Assembly: GCA_032718565.1 (NCBI GenBank)
Contig: JAVGVS010000054.1
Span: 954,812-1,018,811 of the forward strand
Direction of reading: 5' to 3'
Source: Distichodus sexfasciatus
Lineage: Eukaryota > Chordata > Actinopteri > Characiformes > Distichodontidae
Length of the DNA: 64,000 nt
Made by a program: the position numbers and the translations under genes. Within the stretch, counting starts at the first letter, position 1; each line of letters opens with the position of its first letter. Shown here piece by piece: positions 1-11,196 of the stretch. A model generated the notes under the pieces. It was given only the letters and a program-made list of their open reading frames with translations. It had not been told where the DNA came from and searched no databases.

Positions 1-1117
1 ACAAATAATCACCAGTTTAAAATGAACAATTTTGTTTTTTGATGTTTTTGTTTGTTTATTCACTCACAAGGTCTGTACTGTAAATATGGCCAATGATATT
101 TTCTAATGAAAGATTGCATGTTAATAATTCCAAAAAAAACTCTTGTAGTGACAGACTGGAGTCACGTGGTGTTGCTTTTTAAGGAGACGGTACATGAAGA
201 CACTGGGAAAGTATTAACAGAATTTTTTTTTAACAGAATGAAAATAAATAATTGAAATAATCATAATGTGCACAATTTCGTTGATTAGAGATTCTGACGG
301 CCAGCCCTAGTGACCTGCCTGGACGACCACTGCATATATAGTAGCCAAAACTTTTACGAAGAGAGTCTAGAATTTTGAAATACAACAATGGCACAGCAAA
401 TGAAGAGAGTCTAGAAATTTGTAACATAACAGTGGCAGCAATAAAATGGAATGTGCCCCCTCCTCCTCCTCTCTTCCTCCCCCCATCACGGAGTGAATGA
501 CAACATCGCACTAGGTGCCACTCCCAGGGGGAGGCCCGCTGTTCGAGACGCAATTCAATCAAATACGTCAAGGGCTGGATGGGCAGGCTGGTGATTTAGA
601 GAGGGAGAGGGAACGGGGAGAGGAAATGGCGAAGGCTGGGATTCTATTATCGCTGTAAAAAGACGCCACTTTCCTCGGATCAGCCTGCCTTCTCACCCCA
701 GGTTGTTGGTCATTAGCAGGTGCAGAGTTCACCACGGGAGTTCAACTGCTTTCACAGTGAAGGCTAGAACATTGCTTTTGTTCCCTGTTGATATTAGCTC
801 TTTAACCCTGCAGAGGGACGGCAAATTTCCATTTTATTGATTGTTATTTTGTGCTAGTGTGAAAAATCGATTCAGAAAATGCCTGTAACATCCTATAAAG
901 TTACTGCAATGTTATTACAATGTTATTACACAATGTTGTTACAATGTCGTTACAGCAATTAGTGCGGTTTACTTAGAGGCTTACAATTTTAAGCAACAAG
1001 TACGAGTAATAGCGCTCTAAAAGTACTGTAATAGCTCAAATTTATGAAGCTTTTCTAGACACAGTTTTAACTGCTTCCTAATCAAACTTAAGCATATTAA
1101 CCTTGTTTGATTACACT
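1..1117. other. No gene seen; AT-rich sequence
   Basis: No recognisable exon or repeat. A 113-codon minus-strand frame at 230-571 shows no domain and low-complexity Gly runs, so I do not call it. A short tandem of TGTTATTACAA-like units lies at 906-955. Confidence 0.5.
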
Positions 1118-1645
1118 TTCCCATTCAGTGTTTCTTCTTTATTTTCACTATTATTTACATTGTAGATTCTCACTAAAGGCATCAAAACTATGAATGAACT
1201 GTGTAAGGGCTATTTGACCAAGAAGGAGAGTGATGGAGTGCTGCTACCACATGGCCTGGCCTCACAGTCACCTGACCTAAACCCAATCGAGATGGTTTGG
1301 GATGAGATGGACCGCAGAGTGAAGGCAAAAGGGCCAGCAAGTGCTCAGCATCTCTGGGAACTCCTTCAAGACTGTTGGAAAACCATTTCAGGAGACTACC
1401 TCATGAAGCTCATCGAGAAAATGCCAAGAGTGTGCAAAGCAGTGATCAGAGCGAAGGGTGGTTATTTTCAAGACTCTATTATATAAAACATGTTTTGGAT
1501 TATTTCACACTTTTTGTTTACTACATAATTCCATATATGTTCATTCATAGTGTCTTCAGTGAGAATCTACAATGTCAATAGTCATGATAATAAAGAATAA
1601 AACATTGAATGGGAAGGTGTGTCCAAACATTTGACTGGTAGTGTA
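1118..1645 (+). mobile_element. Internally deleted Tc1-like DNA transposon
   Basis: The right end (about 1490-1645) closes with a terminal repeat reading CCAAACATTTGACTGGTAGT. The left end (1118-1200) is its inverted copy but lacks the outermost 35 or so bases. Both share CATTGTAGATTCTCACT and CTATGAATGAAC in opposite orientation. Between them only the C-terminal part of a transposase remains, so the 5' and central coding parts were deleted. A family member is normally well over 1.2 kb. Confidence 0.85.
1205..1486 (+). pseudogene. C-terminal fragment of Tc1/mariner transposase
   Basis: The frame reads LASQSPDLNPIEMVWDEMDR followed by ASAQHLWELLQDCWKTISGD and ends at a stop at 1484. SPDLNPIE is the conserved motif bearing the last acidic residue of the DDE triad in Tc1 transposases. 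The DNA-binding domain and the first two catalytic aspartates are missing. An ATG at 1190 lies in terminal-repeat DNA fused to the fragment and is not the native start. It cannot be active. Confidence 0.9.
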
Positions 1646-1828
1646 TATCTATTTTTATGCATTTGGTATCTTTATAAAGGTAACACTTTGTGAGATTATC
1701 AGAGTCAGCATACATAAGCATTGGGTCAGAATGAAAAGAAGATGCAAATACAGCAGAACATAAAAAACATATGTTCGCCAGAAAAACATATTATCTGGGC
1801 GATTCTGCAGAGTCTGGGCTTTCATATG

Positions 1829-2402
1829 ATATGACCTCCACAGCAAAACCAGTCGCTTGTCGCAAACTTACAAAATTGAGTTTTTATGTTTTCATGAAAG
1901 GGCATAAATTAAGCTTCAAAACGATTCCTATATGGAATGAATAGGACGACATATGACTGAGATATCAACATTCAAAGGAGTCGGCCTTGTCACGCCAAGT
2001 GAGAAACGGAGAAATCTGCCTTTGAAGTTGACTATCGCCGTAGCACTACAGACGCTTGGTGCGGTCGCGGCCAGTTTGTATTTTGGTAGCCTACGCTGCA
2101 TTCACAGCCACACGGATAGCCTACCTGAAGTAGGTTAACTGACCTCGGGAGACAGAGATGGATTTGACATCTTTTAACATTCTGCTGGAATTGAATTCCT
2201 CACCTCAAGAAAGTCACGTTTTTAGGATGGAAAGGGTAAGTTTTTCAGCAAATTTTATTCACAACAGTACAGTATAGACCTTCCACTATTTCAAAACACT
2301 AAAAACAAAACATCCAAAATTTTACCCCACGCAACATAAACACTCCTTTTTCTCGAAATTCGCTATGCATGTTTAATTGGTTTTGCCGTGGAGGGTCACA
2401 TA
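1829..2402 (-). mobile_element. Non-autonomous TIR element, family M, copy 1
   Basis: Bounded by inverted GACCTCCACAGCAAAACC (left) and GGTTTTGCCGTGGAGGGTCA (right). It is a reverse-orientation copy of the elements at 11884 and 14308, sharing the motifs CATATGACTGAGATATCAAC and GGTAGCCTACGCTGCATTCA. It is about 570 bp, shorter than the others (about 640 bp), with many substitutions. No transposase is encoded; a 61-codon open frame inside it is incidental. Confidence 0.8.
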
Positions 2403-2910
2403 TACGGTATGCATGGTTAGCCATTGTAGTATACTGTAGATTCTACTTCCGTATTTCTTCCACGTAGACCTACGCAGTGTTTTTGTTCTTTGCCTATTTA
2501 TGTGTTTGGTGTTGGAATTGTGTTATGTTGAGGTGGAATTTGTCGTTTGAGATTTTTAGACGAGATTCTAGCGGTGATGTTGATGTGCCGCATGCTATAT
2601 TTGTTTACGTTTACTGACTATTTAAAGCCTTCCCAGTTCTGCCCCTGGTACCAGAGGGGATCGGGCTTAAGCCATTAAAATGCATCTGCTGTAGGCATTT
2701 TGAATCCAGTCGATAAATCTCTGTGCTGATATTATCAAACGGTGTGGGCTAATTGCCAACAAAACACTTCTTATCATGGCTAAATAAACAACAGTTACAG
2801 ATGTTAACGGTGTCTTTGTATCCTTAAACCTTTGCCGACATTCATTTTAAGCTAATTTAAGTGAGTCATTATGAACACCGTGAAAGACTGTACACATGAA
2901 ACAAAATGTC

Positions 2911-3352
2911 AGACCTTCCAGGATTCCGTGGATGTTGCAAACGAGTCAGCCAATACCCAATTTAATTCATTTCAGCGCAATTTGACCAACTTTTCTGTCA
3001 TTTTTCACCAATCTTTCTCGTTTCCCGCAAAGGTTGAGCCATACGCCAGCGAATCTCGCTTCATTGTTACGTTTAGAAGACGAGAAGACATGTGTGATAA
3101 AAACGCCTCATTCACCTTCAGAAATCTCAAAATGATTAATGGTTAATAAAAATAATAATGGTTTCGTTCCCTTCTTTTTACATTTTACATTTTCTTGACC
3201 AGACCAGCAATAAGCATATAAGAACAAAAACAACAAAAACGCCAAAACACTGCAACTTTCATCACAAATTTTTTTTTCAAAAGTTGGCCGCAAAAATCAG
3301 GCATTTTAGACGCAACAATCTCAAAAAAGGCCTGTGAAATCCTGGAGGGACT
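2911..3352 (+). mobile_element. Non-autonomous element, family P, copy 1
   Basis: Begins AGACCTTCCAGGATTCCG and ends CCTGGAGGGACTG, an inverted terminal match. The inside shares GCATTTTAGACGCAACAATC, ATTAATGGTTAATAAAA and TTACGTTTAGAAGAC with the copies at 27373 and 33839. A 91-codon open frame inside is not conserved between copies and I do not regard it as a gene. Confidence 0.75.
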
Positions 3353-3588
3353 GAATTAGACCCTGCGCTTGACCAACTGCGGAAGAAGCATTAAACGCCT
3401 CATGAGCAGTGGTTAGCAATTTTGGAGTAGCTTACTCATTAAGTACTCCTCATTGGTAAATTTTACCGTCCAGGCAACTCGGATCACGGTGCTCCCACGA
3501 TGGGTCAGACCATCTTAAGTTAAAGGTCTTACCTAGGACAGAGTGGGTGTTAAGGCTGGAGGCAAGTTTTAACTATTTAGGACCACTC

Positions 3589-3783
3589 TAGTCAAGGATT
3601 AAGCCTAGTCCTAGACTGTCTTTTTTTCCATTGGTACTAGAATTTAGTCCAAGACTAGGCTTAATTTCCTTGGGGCTGGTTTCTTGAACATGAATTAAGC
3701 CAAGTCTTGGATTAAGTGGCAAAACCATTGGAGATTTACCACTGAAAGTCAAGTTAGTCTAGGACTAGTCTTAATCTTAGACT
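3589..3783. repeat. Double foldback repeat with four alternating copies of one motif
   Basis: The outer arms AGTCAAGGATTAAGCCTAGT (3590) and its complement near 3752-3783 pair with few mismatches. A second pair lies inside: CCAAGACTAGGCTTAATT near 3651 and AATTAAGCCAAGTCTTGG near 3696. It looks like a palindromic MITE; neither arm codes for anything. Confidence 0.65.
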
Positions 3784-3795
3784 CGGAAGCTGGCC

Positions 3796-4648
3796 CTCAA
3801 GTGTTTAAACTGTCAATCTTTGTAACATGCTTGTACTCTGGGCTTATCCCAGCCTCCTGTTTGTCCTTCAGTTTGCCCCAAGTGTTTGCTTTACGGCTCC
3901 CGCCTGCCAGCCGGCCACAACCCGCCGCAGTGCGCGCCACATCGCTGCCGTAGTCGGCCTGGAGAGGGGTTTAAAATATTTTATTAATGTAATGTGCAGC
4001 GTATGTTTTCGCTAAGCCGGTGGCTAGCGCCCACAGCTCGCGGTAGCAGCAGCAGCGTGAGTGCGATTTGAGGTCCGAGGCCGACTCGGAATTCAAACCT
4101 TGAAACGGCGGATTTGAGAGTGAAGTGAGGTGAAGTCCTTACGTAAGTCCTGAAGTCCAAATCGTTTGCATTCGGCGAAAGCTTACGAGAGAAGCTGCTG
4201 TAATACGCATAAGTCACGTAACGCACGCCACAAAGATCAATAACGAACAGCGTTTTATGGGGTGGCGGCGTTTAAAATGAAAATCTGGAAGGCCAGTATG
4301 TATATCGCCTCTTTTATCTCCACGCTTCTATCTGGCGAAATGCTTGATCACTTTATGCAGTGCTTATTTTCTTTGCAGCTGTTATCAGATCAGCACTTTG
4401 CGCAGGCAGACGTTTGATGTACGAGGGCTGTTCTGCATGCCGTGGGTTTGGTGTCTGTCTGTTCCGCTTCTTTTTTTTTTTTCCAGAATTTTTTTTTTTA
4501 GGTAAACCTTGCATATAACCTTGCCGTAAAGCTCCTGTCGGAATAACCGCCACAAAACATACTCGTCCCGCCCTCGCCCCATTTAGATCAGAATACAGCT
4601 GGGAATGTAACATGCACTGACATTCCGAACCTCTAATCGTCCAATCAG
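3796..4648. other. Unassigned, partly GC-rich
   Basis: A CpG-containing patch at about 3890-4110 (GCCGGCCACAACCCGCCGCA, TCGCGGTAGCAGCAGCAGCG) contrasts with the surroundings. It gives a 62-codon plus frame and an 80-codon minus frame with no recognisable domain. Poly-T runs at 4470-4500. Confidence 0.4.
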
Positions 4649-4850
4649 GGGAGTTGCTAGGGCAACGGTTAGGACGTTCACCCCGGTGATCAGAAGATCG
4701 CAGGTTCAAATCCAGGGCCGGTAAAGGTACCACTAAGGTCCCCAAGCACTGCTCCCCGGGTACTGCCCATTAGCTGCCCACTGCTCCTTCGTAGAGGTCA
4801 CATTTGGTTGTGGTGCACTGTATGACTCACTTTCACTTTTTTCACTTTCA
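4649..4850 (+). mobile_element. tRNA-derived SINE, family A
   Basis: Near full length. The head has GGGCAACGGTTAGGACGTTC and the B-box-like GGTTCAAATCC; the body has GGTAAAGGTACCACTAAGG and CCCACTGCTCC. The central CTCATGAGCAAGGTACC block is deleted. Confidence 0.85.
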
Positions 4851-6237
4851 ATCGTTGTAATCTTGGCCGTGACGATTATTTAAATTATTTTTCAATTTTT
4901 TTAATACTTAAAACAAGACTATTGGCGTCCGACTCACACAGGGAAGTCGGACACAAACGCAGGAGTTAATATTAAGGTTTATTCACCAAAACGTTCGTTT
5001 GAACACGTTTAACACAACGTTCAACACAGCATTTGAGCACACACATGAGTGGTGGAGGGGAGGGGTGAACCGACAAAAACCAACTGGAATTAAAGAGGAG
5101 TGTCTTGGATTCAAATGAAAGTAAAAAAGTTGCATGCAGATTACCGTAATCCAGGACTAGTTCGAAGAGATGGTTTGCATATTATGCAAATTAGCGAAAT
5201 TCAGTACGGCGGAAATAGATGGGAGGGGTCTATAAAGAGTCCGCTTGACCCATGGAGTAAGATGGTATGATAATTTTGAGAATCTGAGCTACGGTTCACA
5301 AGTTATTAGGCAAAACGCAAATTTATTAGGCAAAACGCAAAATAGCTTATTATAGCGCCACCAACTGGGATAGTGGTGCAATTTTTTTTGCCTGAGTAGT
5401 GGGTGGGGTACTGACCTACCTGTCAAGTGCAGGTAGGAATTCTGGCCAGAAAGACCTCCTTCACGTGAGCATGCAGGAAATGCAGTCAGTATTCGTACAT
5501 ATGCATTACATTTAGTCAACTACATTTGATTCGGTGTGATTATTTTTGTTGACAGGGTAAAGTAACTCAAACCAGCGATCTGGAAACAATTGACCTGTGT
5601 ATTGACCTGTGAATCGTTATGAATCGCTTGTGAATCGTGAATCGATTTTGGATCGAATCTTGAGCCCAAGAATCGGAGTCAAATCGAATTGTGAGATTTT
5701 CTGAATCGTGTACCCCTAAATATTTACAATAAAACTTCGGTAAACCATGAGGGTGAAAAACAAGCACACAAAGATAGTTGTTGATTATCCGTAATCAATG
5801 CAAAATGAATGGTGATATTGTTTTGACGCCGTATCGCCCCAGCCTGACCTGCAGATCTGCTCTCCACCTGCCCAGCAAAGACCGGAGTCTATTTTAACAC
5901 ACATCTGCATGCAGTGAGGGTGTAAAGCCTGATAATCAGCCAGAGTGGATAGGCGTGTTAGCGCTGCCCGCGTTAGAGCCACGCTGGAGCGACGCAACAC
6001 CGCACAGGTCACTGCTTTCTCCGCTCTAACGCACCTCTGTTCGAGTCGGCAAGGCCAGTGAGGTGTGTTAGGAAAGGGAGAGCACTAAACTGTGTAATGC
6101 TCCTGAAAGCCCTGCATTTAGCTAAAAGCTCCACCCTTTTGTCCTTAGCAGGGGTCAGCTGGATAATTCGTGTTTTGGCATGCAGATTCAGCACAGTGGG
6201 TAGTGCCTTCACGGCTACAGTGCTGAGCTTTTAATCA
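4851..6237. other. No gene seen
   Basis: Apart from the AATCG repeat fragment (5600-5730) I recognise nothing. A short direct duplication, TTATTAGGCAAAACGCAAA, occurs at 5304 and 5324. Confidence 0.5.
5600..5730. repeat. AATCG-rich repeat fragment
   Basis: Repeated GAATCG units (GAATCGTTATGAATCGC, GTGAATCGATTTTGGATCG, TTCTGAATCGTGTACCCC) resemble the end of a TIR element. No partner end found. Confidence 0.4.
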
Positions 6238-6430
6238 GACCGGTAAAGGTACCACTGAGGCCTGAGCAAGGCACGTCCACAAGCACTGACTCTCGGCGCT
6301 TTCGCTTTAAAAAGTTGCCACTACCCTTCTCACGGATAACAAGTTCAGACAGTTTCATTGTGCTGCACTGTGTGATGTGCTGTGGTGTTCACAAGGACAA
6401 AACAATCGCTTGTTTACTTCACTTAAATTC
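6238..6430 (+). mobile_element. SINE family A, headless and diverged
   Basis: CCGGTAAAGGTACCACTGAG to CACTTAAATTC, with a substituted middle. The tRNA-like head is missing. Confidence 0.7.
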
Positions 6431-6475
6431 ATTCACAACACACTCAAAACTAAAACACACTTCTTTTAAGCATAG

Positions 6476-7005
6476 TAGGGTGTTGAAATAAATCGCATAA
6501 TCGATGCATCGTGAGGCAGATGTGACCAATTCTGCATCAGTGCAGTGGCAGAACATAATCGATTATATCGGAGCTTTTCAACTGGCGACCTGCATGGCAT
6601 TGCAGGTCCAAATTTTTAATGTTTCCAGATGATTAGGCATCTTTATGAATAATGACCCCACGTAAATATTTTAAAAATAATAGGAACCCATCCCCCCACC
6701 CCCACACCCCCTTCAGACTTCTGCTTATTCGGAGTGGTGCTCCCTGGGACAGAAGCAGTTGAAACCCCCAGGATTATATAATAATGACATTGCTTATAAA
6801 AATTCCAGTTTAAAAGAACATCCTGGTAGTAACTACGGCTGCCCAATCTGTGGTCCATGCCCAGTCTGCGTGTAATGAAGTAATGTAGAAAAACTGATAG
6901 GGTTAAGATCGTGATGTATCAAAACATCACATCCACCCAATCGCTGACCTGATCATCACAATCGTATCGAAGCGTGAGACCAGTGAAGGTTCACACCTCT
7001 AGTTA
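6476..7005. mobile_element. Probable hAT-like relic with CGATGCATCG ends
   Basis: Left: AGGGTGTTGAAATAAATCGC then ATAATCGATGCATCG. Right: ATCGTATCGAAGCGTGAGAC then TTCACACCTCTAG. Both look like ends of common fish repeats, but pairing them as one insertion is inference. The middle is unremarkable. Confidence 0.4.
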
Positions 7006-7079
7006 TAAGGGTCCAGTTATCACACAAAGTTCTTCAGAAAGCTAAAACATTTGAGGAAATTAGGTCCCCTTAAAGAACA

Positions 7080-7081
<2 letters not shown>

Positions 7082-7122
<41 letters not shown>

Positions 7123-7197
7123 CGCAGTATAAACACACATTTTATAGTTTATTGATTTACCTGCAGTCGTAATATCAACAGTAATAAAAATAACCAC

Positions 7198-7233
<36 letters not shown>

Positions 7234-7381
7234 TGTTTAGGGTACATTCGGATCCTCACAAATACCAGGGCACATGCATACACACACACACACACATATA
7301 CATACAGTTATCTGTGTAACGTATGCATACCACCGGCTAAATAAATTGTATAGTCCCTTGACTTTCCTGCACTACTACTAC

Positions 7382-7412
<31 letters not shown>

Positions 7413-7490
7413 GAAGATCATGATGATAATGAATAATGATAACTCTCTCTCTCTCTGTTTGTTTCTCTCTCTCTCTCTCTCTCTCTGCAC
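7082..7490. repeat. Cluster of microsatellites: CT, ATG, CA, AAT, CT
   Basis: (CT)n at 7082-7113, (ATG)n at about 7199-7233, (CA)n at 7277-7296, (ACT/AAT)n at 7368-7411, (CT)n at 7441-7487. Five different motifs lie within 410 bases. Confidence 0.9.
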
Positions 7491-7594
7491 GTCCGGTGGT
7501 GTGTGTTCTTTGGGTCTACGTGCTGCAGGTAAGAGCTTTATTTCATAAGCACACACATTTCATACACTGTACATATGTGTTATAGAGGCTTGTG

Positions 7595-8104
7595 CTAGTT
7601 TGTGTGTGTGTGTATGTGTGTGTGTGTGTGTGGATGGGAAAATGGAGAGTTTGTTGTCAGAGAGTTTGAGTTTTGCTACAAGAATGCAAATGCTCTCACA
7701 CCGCTACTGCCCAAATCTGCTCTAATTTGTGTTTGTTTTTGTGTACATTTCCTCCACGCCTTATCTGATTAACATAAGTGTCAGAGCTACTGGCTTCAGG
7801 ATCTTCAAACCGTGTGTGTGTGTGTGTTTGATGGAAAAAAAGAATGGTGGAGTTAGACAGCAGAAGAACTTAGTTTGGGAGGAGTGTTTGAGTATGAGTG
7901 TGTGTCTATGTGGGTGGGTGAGAGTGTGTGTGTGTGTATGTGTGGGTGGAGCGTGTGTGTGTGTGTATGGGTGGGTGGGTGAGTGTGTGTGCGTGTGTGG
8001 GGTGGGTGAGTGTGTGTGTGTGTATGTGGGTGGGTGAGGTGTGTGTATGGGGGGTGAGAGGTGTGTGTGTGTGTGTGGTGGTGAGTGTGTGTATGTGGTG
8101 GGTG

Positions 8105-8137
<33 letters not shown>

Positions 8138-8705
8138 TATGTGGGTGGGGTGAGAGGTGTGTGTGTGTATGTAGGGTGAGTGTGTGTGTGTGTGTGTGTG
8201 TGTGTACTATGTGGGTGGGGTGAGTGTGTGTGTGTGTATATGGGTGGGTGAGAGGTGTGTGTGTGTCTATGGTGGGTGGGGAGTGTGTGTGTATGTGGGT
8301 GGGTGAGTGTGTGTGTGTATGTGGGTGGGTGAGAGCGTCATGTGTTTATTGTATGAAAATCACTTTATCTGTTTTGACATTTGAGAGGTCCCCATGAGGA
8401 AAAATGACTTTATAGAAAACGTGCTTGTTTTATTTGAGAAACTAAAAGAGGTAAAAGATGTGAATGTGGTTACTGAGGTTAAGGTTAGGGTTAGGATTAG
8501 TGTAGGTGTAAAATTATATACATCTAGTCATTACGGGAGTCTATGGAAAGACTTCACAAAAATAGTAATACAAAGACTTTGTGTGAGTGGGTGGGTGAGT
8601 GTGTGTGTGTATGTGGGTGGATGAGAAACATGTGTGTGTGTGTATGTGTGGGGTGGGTGTGTGTGTGTGTATATGGGTGTGTGTAGAAGGTGTGGGTGAG
8701 AGGTA

Positions 8706-8737
<32 letters not shown>

Positions 8738-8949
8738 GGTGAGAGTGTGTGTGTGTGTGTGTGTATATGTGTGGGTGAGAGTGTGTGTGTGTGTGTATAT
8801 GGGTAGGTGAGAGTGTATGTGTGTGTGTGTATATATAGGTGGTTGAGAGTGTGTGTGTGTGTGTGTATATGTGTGGGTGAGAGTGTGTGTGTGTGTGTGT
8901 ATATAGGTGGTTGAGAGTGTGTGTGTGTGTGTGTGTGTGTATATAGGTG

Positions 8950-8980
<31 letters not shown>

Positions 8981-8990
8981 TAGGCAGACT
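7595..8990. repeat. Long GT array with GTGGGTGGGTGAG interruptions
   Basis: From 7601, and continuously from about 7895, TG runs alternate with a TATGTGGGTGGGTGAG-like unit, forming a higher-order minisatellite interrupted only by repeat G copy 1. Later blocks (8700-8980) alternate TG runs with TATATGTGTGGGTGAGAG. Open frames here encode only Val, Cys, Gly and Trp repeats and are not genes. Confidence 0.9.
8372..8585 (+). repeat. GT-linked dispersed repeat G, copy 1
   Basis: ACATTTGAGAGGTCCCCATG, then AAAATGACTTTATAGAAAAC, then GGTTAGGGTTAGGATTAG, ending GGAGTCTATGGAAAGAC. It interrupts the GT array, with GT repeats on both sides. Confidence 0.8.
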
Positions 8991-9195
8991 CTCCCTAAGT
9001 GCTGTTTACATCTTTGTCAGTTTGAGCTGCAGTTTTGAGCCTATTTCACACTCTTACTTGTAATGGGCCTTCAGTTTTGTTCATCTTTTCTCCCTTCATA
9101 CACATTTCCACCTCTTCTCCTGTGTGTGTGTGTGTGTGTGTATGTGAGTTCAAGTGTATTTTATCGTGATTGTGTGACTCTCAACCTCTAATCAC

Positions 9196-9402
9196 TTTTG
9201 TGGGGACATTTGAGAGTTCCTGAGGACAAAATGACTTTATAGAGAATGTGCTTGTTTTACAGTATTTGGAGTGAAACTAAAAGAGGTAAAAGATGTGCTT
9301 TTGGTTAAGGGTTAGGATTAGGTGTAGGTGTAAGATTATATGCATCTAGTCATTATGGGAGTCTATGGAAAGACCTCACAAAGATAGTAATACAAGACTG
9401 TG
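9196..9402 (+). repeat. Repeat G, copy 2
   Basis: Same order of blocks as copy 1 (ACATTTGAGAGTTCCTGAGG, AAGGGTTAGGATTAGG, GGGAGTCTATGGAAAGACCT), followed directly by TACAAGACTGTGTGTG. Confidence 0.8.
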
Positions 9403-9533
9403 TGTGTGTGTATGTGAGAGACCTAGGGACAGATTGATCCAGCCCTCACTCCCCACCGTGTGCCAGTCTGCCTTGATGTACAAAACTAGGAGTTAAATAA
9501 TCAATACCTCCACCCCCCAGTCCTTTCTCTCTC

Positions 9534-9612
9534 CCTCCCTCCTCCTCCTCCTCCTCCCTCCCTCCTCTCTCTCCCTCCCACCCTCCCTCCCTCCTCCCCC
9601 TCTCTCTCTCTC

Positions 9613-9654
<42 letters not shown>

Positions 9655-9658
9655 TCTC
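9534..9658. repeat. CT/CCT-rich tract
   Basis: CTCCCTCC and CTCCTCC blocks followed by (CT)n. Confidence 0.9.
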
Positions 9659-9659
9659 T

Positions 9660-10180
9660 CTAAGTTTTCCCCTAATGCAGAGTTGCGTAACGTAGACAGT
9701 GGCGCTTTGTTTAGTTTAAGTTATTTCTGCAGGAGTGCAGCGCTATGCATCACATAGACACATCTCTGCATAATTGGGTTCAGAGCTGAAGCCACTGCGA
9801 GCTAAACTCCACCATCGTCTCACACACACACCGCCACACACACACACACCGCCACACACAGAGTCCCTCTCTTGTCTCACTGAATAATTCATTTTTACAT
9901 CTGTTTAAAACACTGGTGCTCCGCCATCTTTTTGTTCCTTTAATTACCATTACACGAGTATTCAAAAGATCTCCAGGCTTCACGAAAAACACCAACACAC
10001 GCCGAGAGCGTCCTCCTCTTTCTATTCCTGACTAGGCCTGACGCTGTAGCTTTAGTCTTGCTAATGATCTGTTAATTAATGAGCTTAACACCTTGTATGA
10101 GTAACTCTGCATAATGCTGCTTGTCAGATGAATCTTTTTATATGCTAAGATTTACTCACCACAGACTCCCTTTATAAAGG
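9660..10180. other. No gene seen
   Basis: Apart from a short CA/GCCACACA repeat at 9820-9860, nothing recognisable. Confidence 0.5.
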
Positions 10181-10572
10181 GCCAGTCGGTAGCGTAACAT
10201 TTAGGGCAGAGGTGGGCAGCTCCGGTCCTTGTTTTCCATCCAACTGGATTTCAGAACATTCACACCTAGTCTCAGGTAGATAACCACCAGAAGAGACTCA
10301 TCAGGTAGGATGGAAAATCTCCAGGACACCGGACCTCCAGGACCGGAGTTGCCTACCCCTGGTTTAGGGTGTTTGTCCCGTGGTCGGAAGGTGGCCAGTT
10401 CGAATCCCAGACCGGTAAAGGTACTCACTCATGAGCAAGCTACCGTCCCCAAGCACCGCTCCCCGGACGCTGCCCGTGTCACCTGCCCACTGCTCCTTCA
10501 CGGATGGGTCACATGCAGAAGTCACATTTTACTGCACTGTGCACTGTGTGTCACGCTGTGGTGTGTTCACAT
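10181..10572 (+). mobile_element. SINE family A, interrupted by a MITE
   Basis: The head GCCAGTCGGTAGCGTAAC resumes after the MITE as GGTTTAGGGTGTTTG with B-box-like GTTCGAATCCC. Body to GTGTGTTCACATTAC, where an inverted copy begins. Confidence 0.85.
10207..10361. mobile_element. 155-bp MITE inserted in a SINE head
   Basis: Ends CAGAGGTGGGCAGCTCCGG and its inverse CCGGAGTTGCCTACCCCTG. Flanked by ATTTAGGG (10199-10206) and GTTTAGGG (10362-10369), an 8-bp duplication with one mismatch. It splits the tRNA-like head of the family A SINE between its A-box and B-box parts. Confidence 0.8.
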
Positions 10573-10698
10573 TACTTGGGGATGGTACCTTGCTTATGAG
10601 TACCTTAGTGGTACATTTACTGGTCTGGGACTTGAACCGGCAAGCTTCTGATCATGAGAATAGTTCCCCAAGCGTTTTACTACCAACTGCCAAACTTT
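10573..10698 (-). mobile_element. SINE family A, inverted 5' half
   Basis: GGGGATGGTACCTTGCTTAT to ACTACCAACTGCC: the head and first body block only. It is joined tail-to-tail with the preceding copy. Confidence 0.8.
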
Positions 10699-10710
10699 AA
10701 ACTCTGAGGA

Positions 10711-10972
10711 GTTCTAGTTGGGGTGTTGATAGGGCGTTCATACCATTACCGGAACGTCGCCGGTTTGAATCCTGGACAGATAAAGATACCACTGAGGTAC
10801 TCATGAGCAAGGTACCGTCCCCAAGCACTGCTCCCCGGCGCTGCCCGTGTCACCTGCCCACTGCTCCTTCACGGAGGGGCCAAATGCAGAGGTCACATGT
10901 GGTTGTGGTGCACTGTGAGCTGTGCTGTGGTGTGTTCACAATGACAAATAATCACTCACTCACTCTCTCACT
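10711..10972 (+). mobile_element. SINE family A, full length
   Basis: GTTCTAGTTGGGGTGTTGAT head, GGTTTGAATCC B-box-like, complete body and tail ACAAATAATCACTCACTC. Third member of a cluster of three. Confidence 0.85.
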
Positions 10973-11196
10973 AATAAGCAGTGATAAAGAAGTTATAACA
11001 GTCGTCATACAGTGATGCAGGCTAACGATTTGGAAAAATCAGGTATCTTGTTAGTTGTCCAGCTGATCTCGTCCCCTCGTCTCAAGCAGAACGTTGAAGT
11101 CAACTTTATCAGCTGTTTGTTACATTTTATATTAAGTCTCACTTTTGCCAGATATAATGTCAGTAATTCATCAATAAATTAGTGATAAAAATGACT

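Noticed and set aside
1953..2138. 61-codon frame
   Set aside because: Lies inside the family M element and is not preserved in the other two copies.
2871..3146. 91-codon frame
   Set aside because: Lies mostly in a family P element; the frame is broken in the other copies.
7729..8223. Cys/Val/Gly-rich frames resembling a small cysteine-rich protein
   Set aside because: Translation of a GT array in three phases.
7895..8340. CRISPR-like alternation of repeats and spacers
   Set aside because: The units are low-complexity GT/GGGTG sequence of variable length in a vertebrate genome.
8480..8500. Telomere-like GGTTAGGGTTAGG
   Set aside because: Only two units, and part of repeat G, present in diverged form in its other copies.
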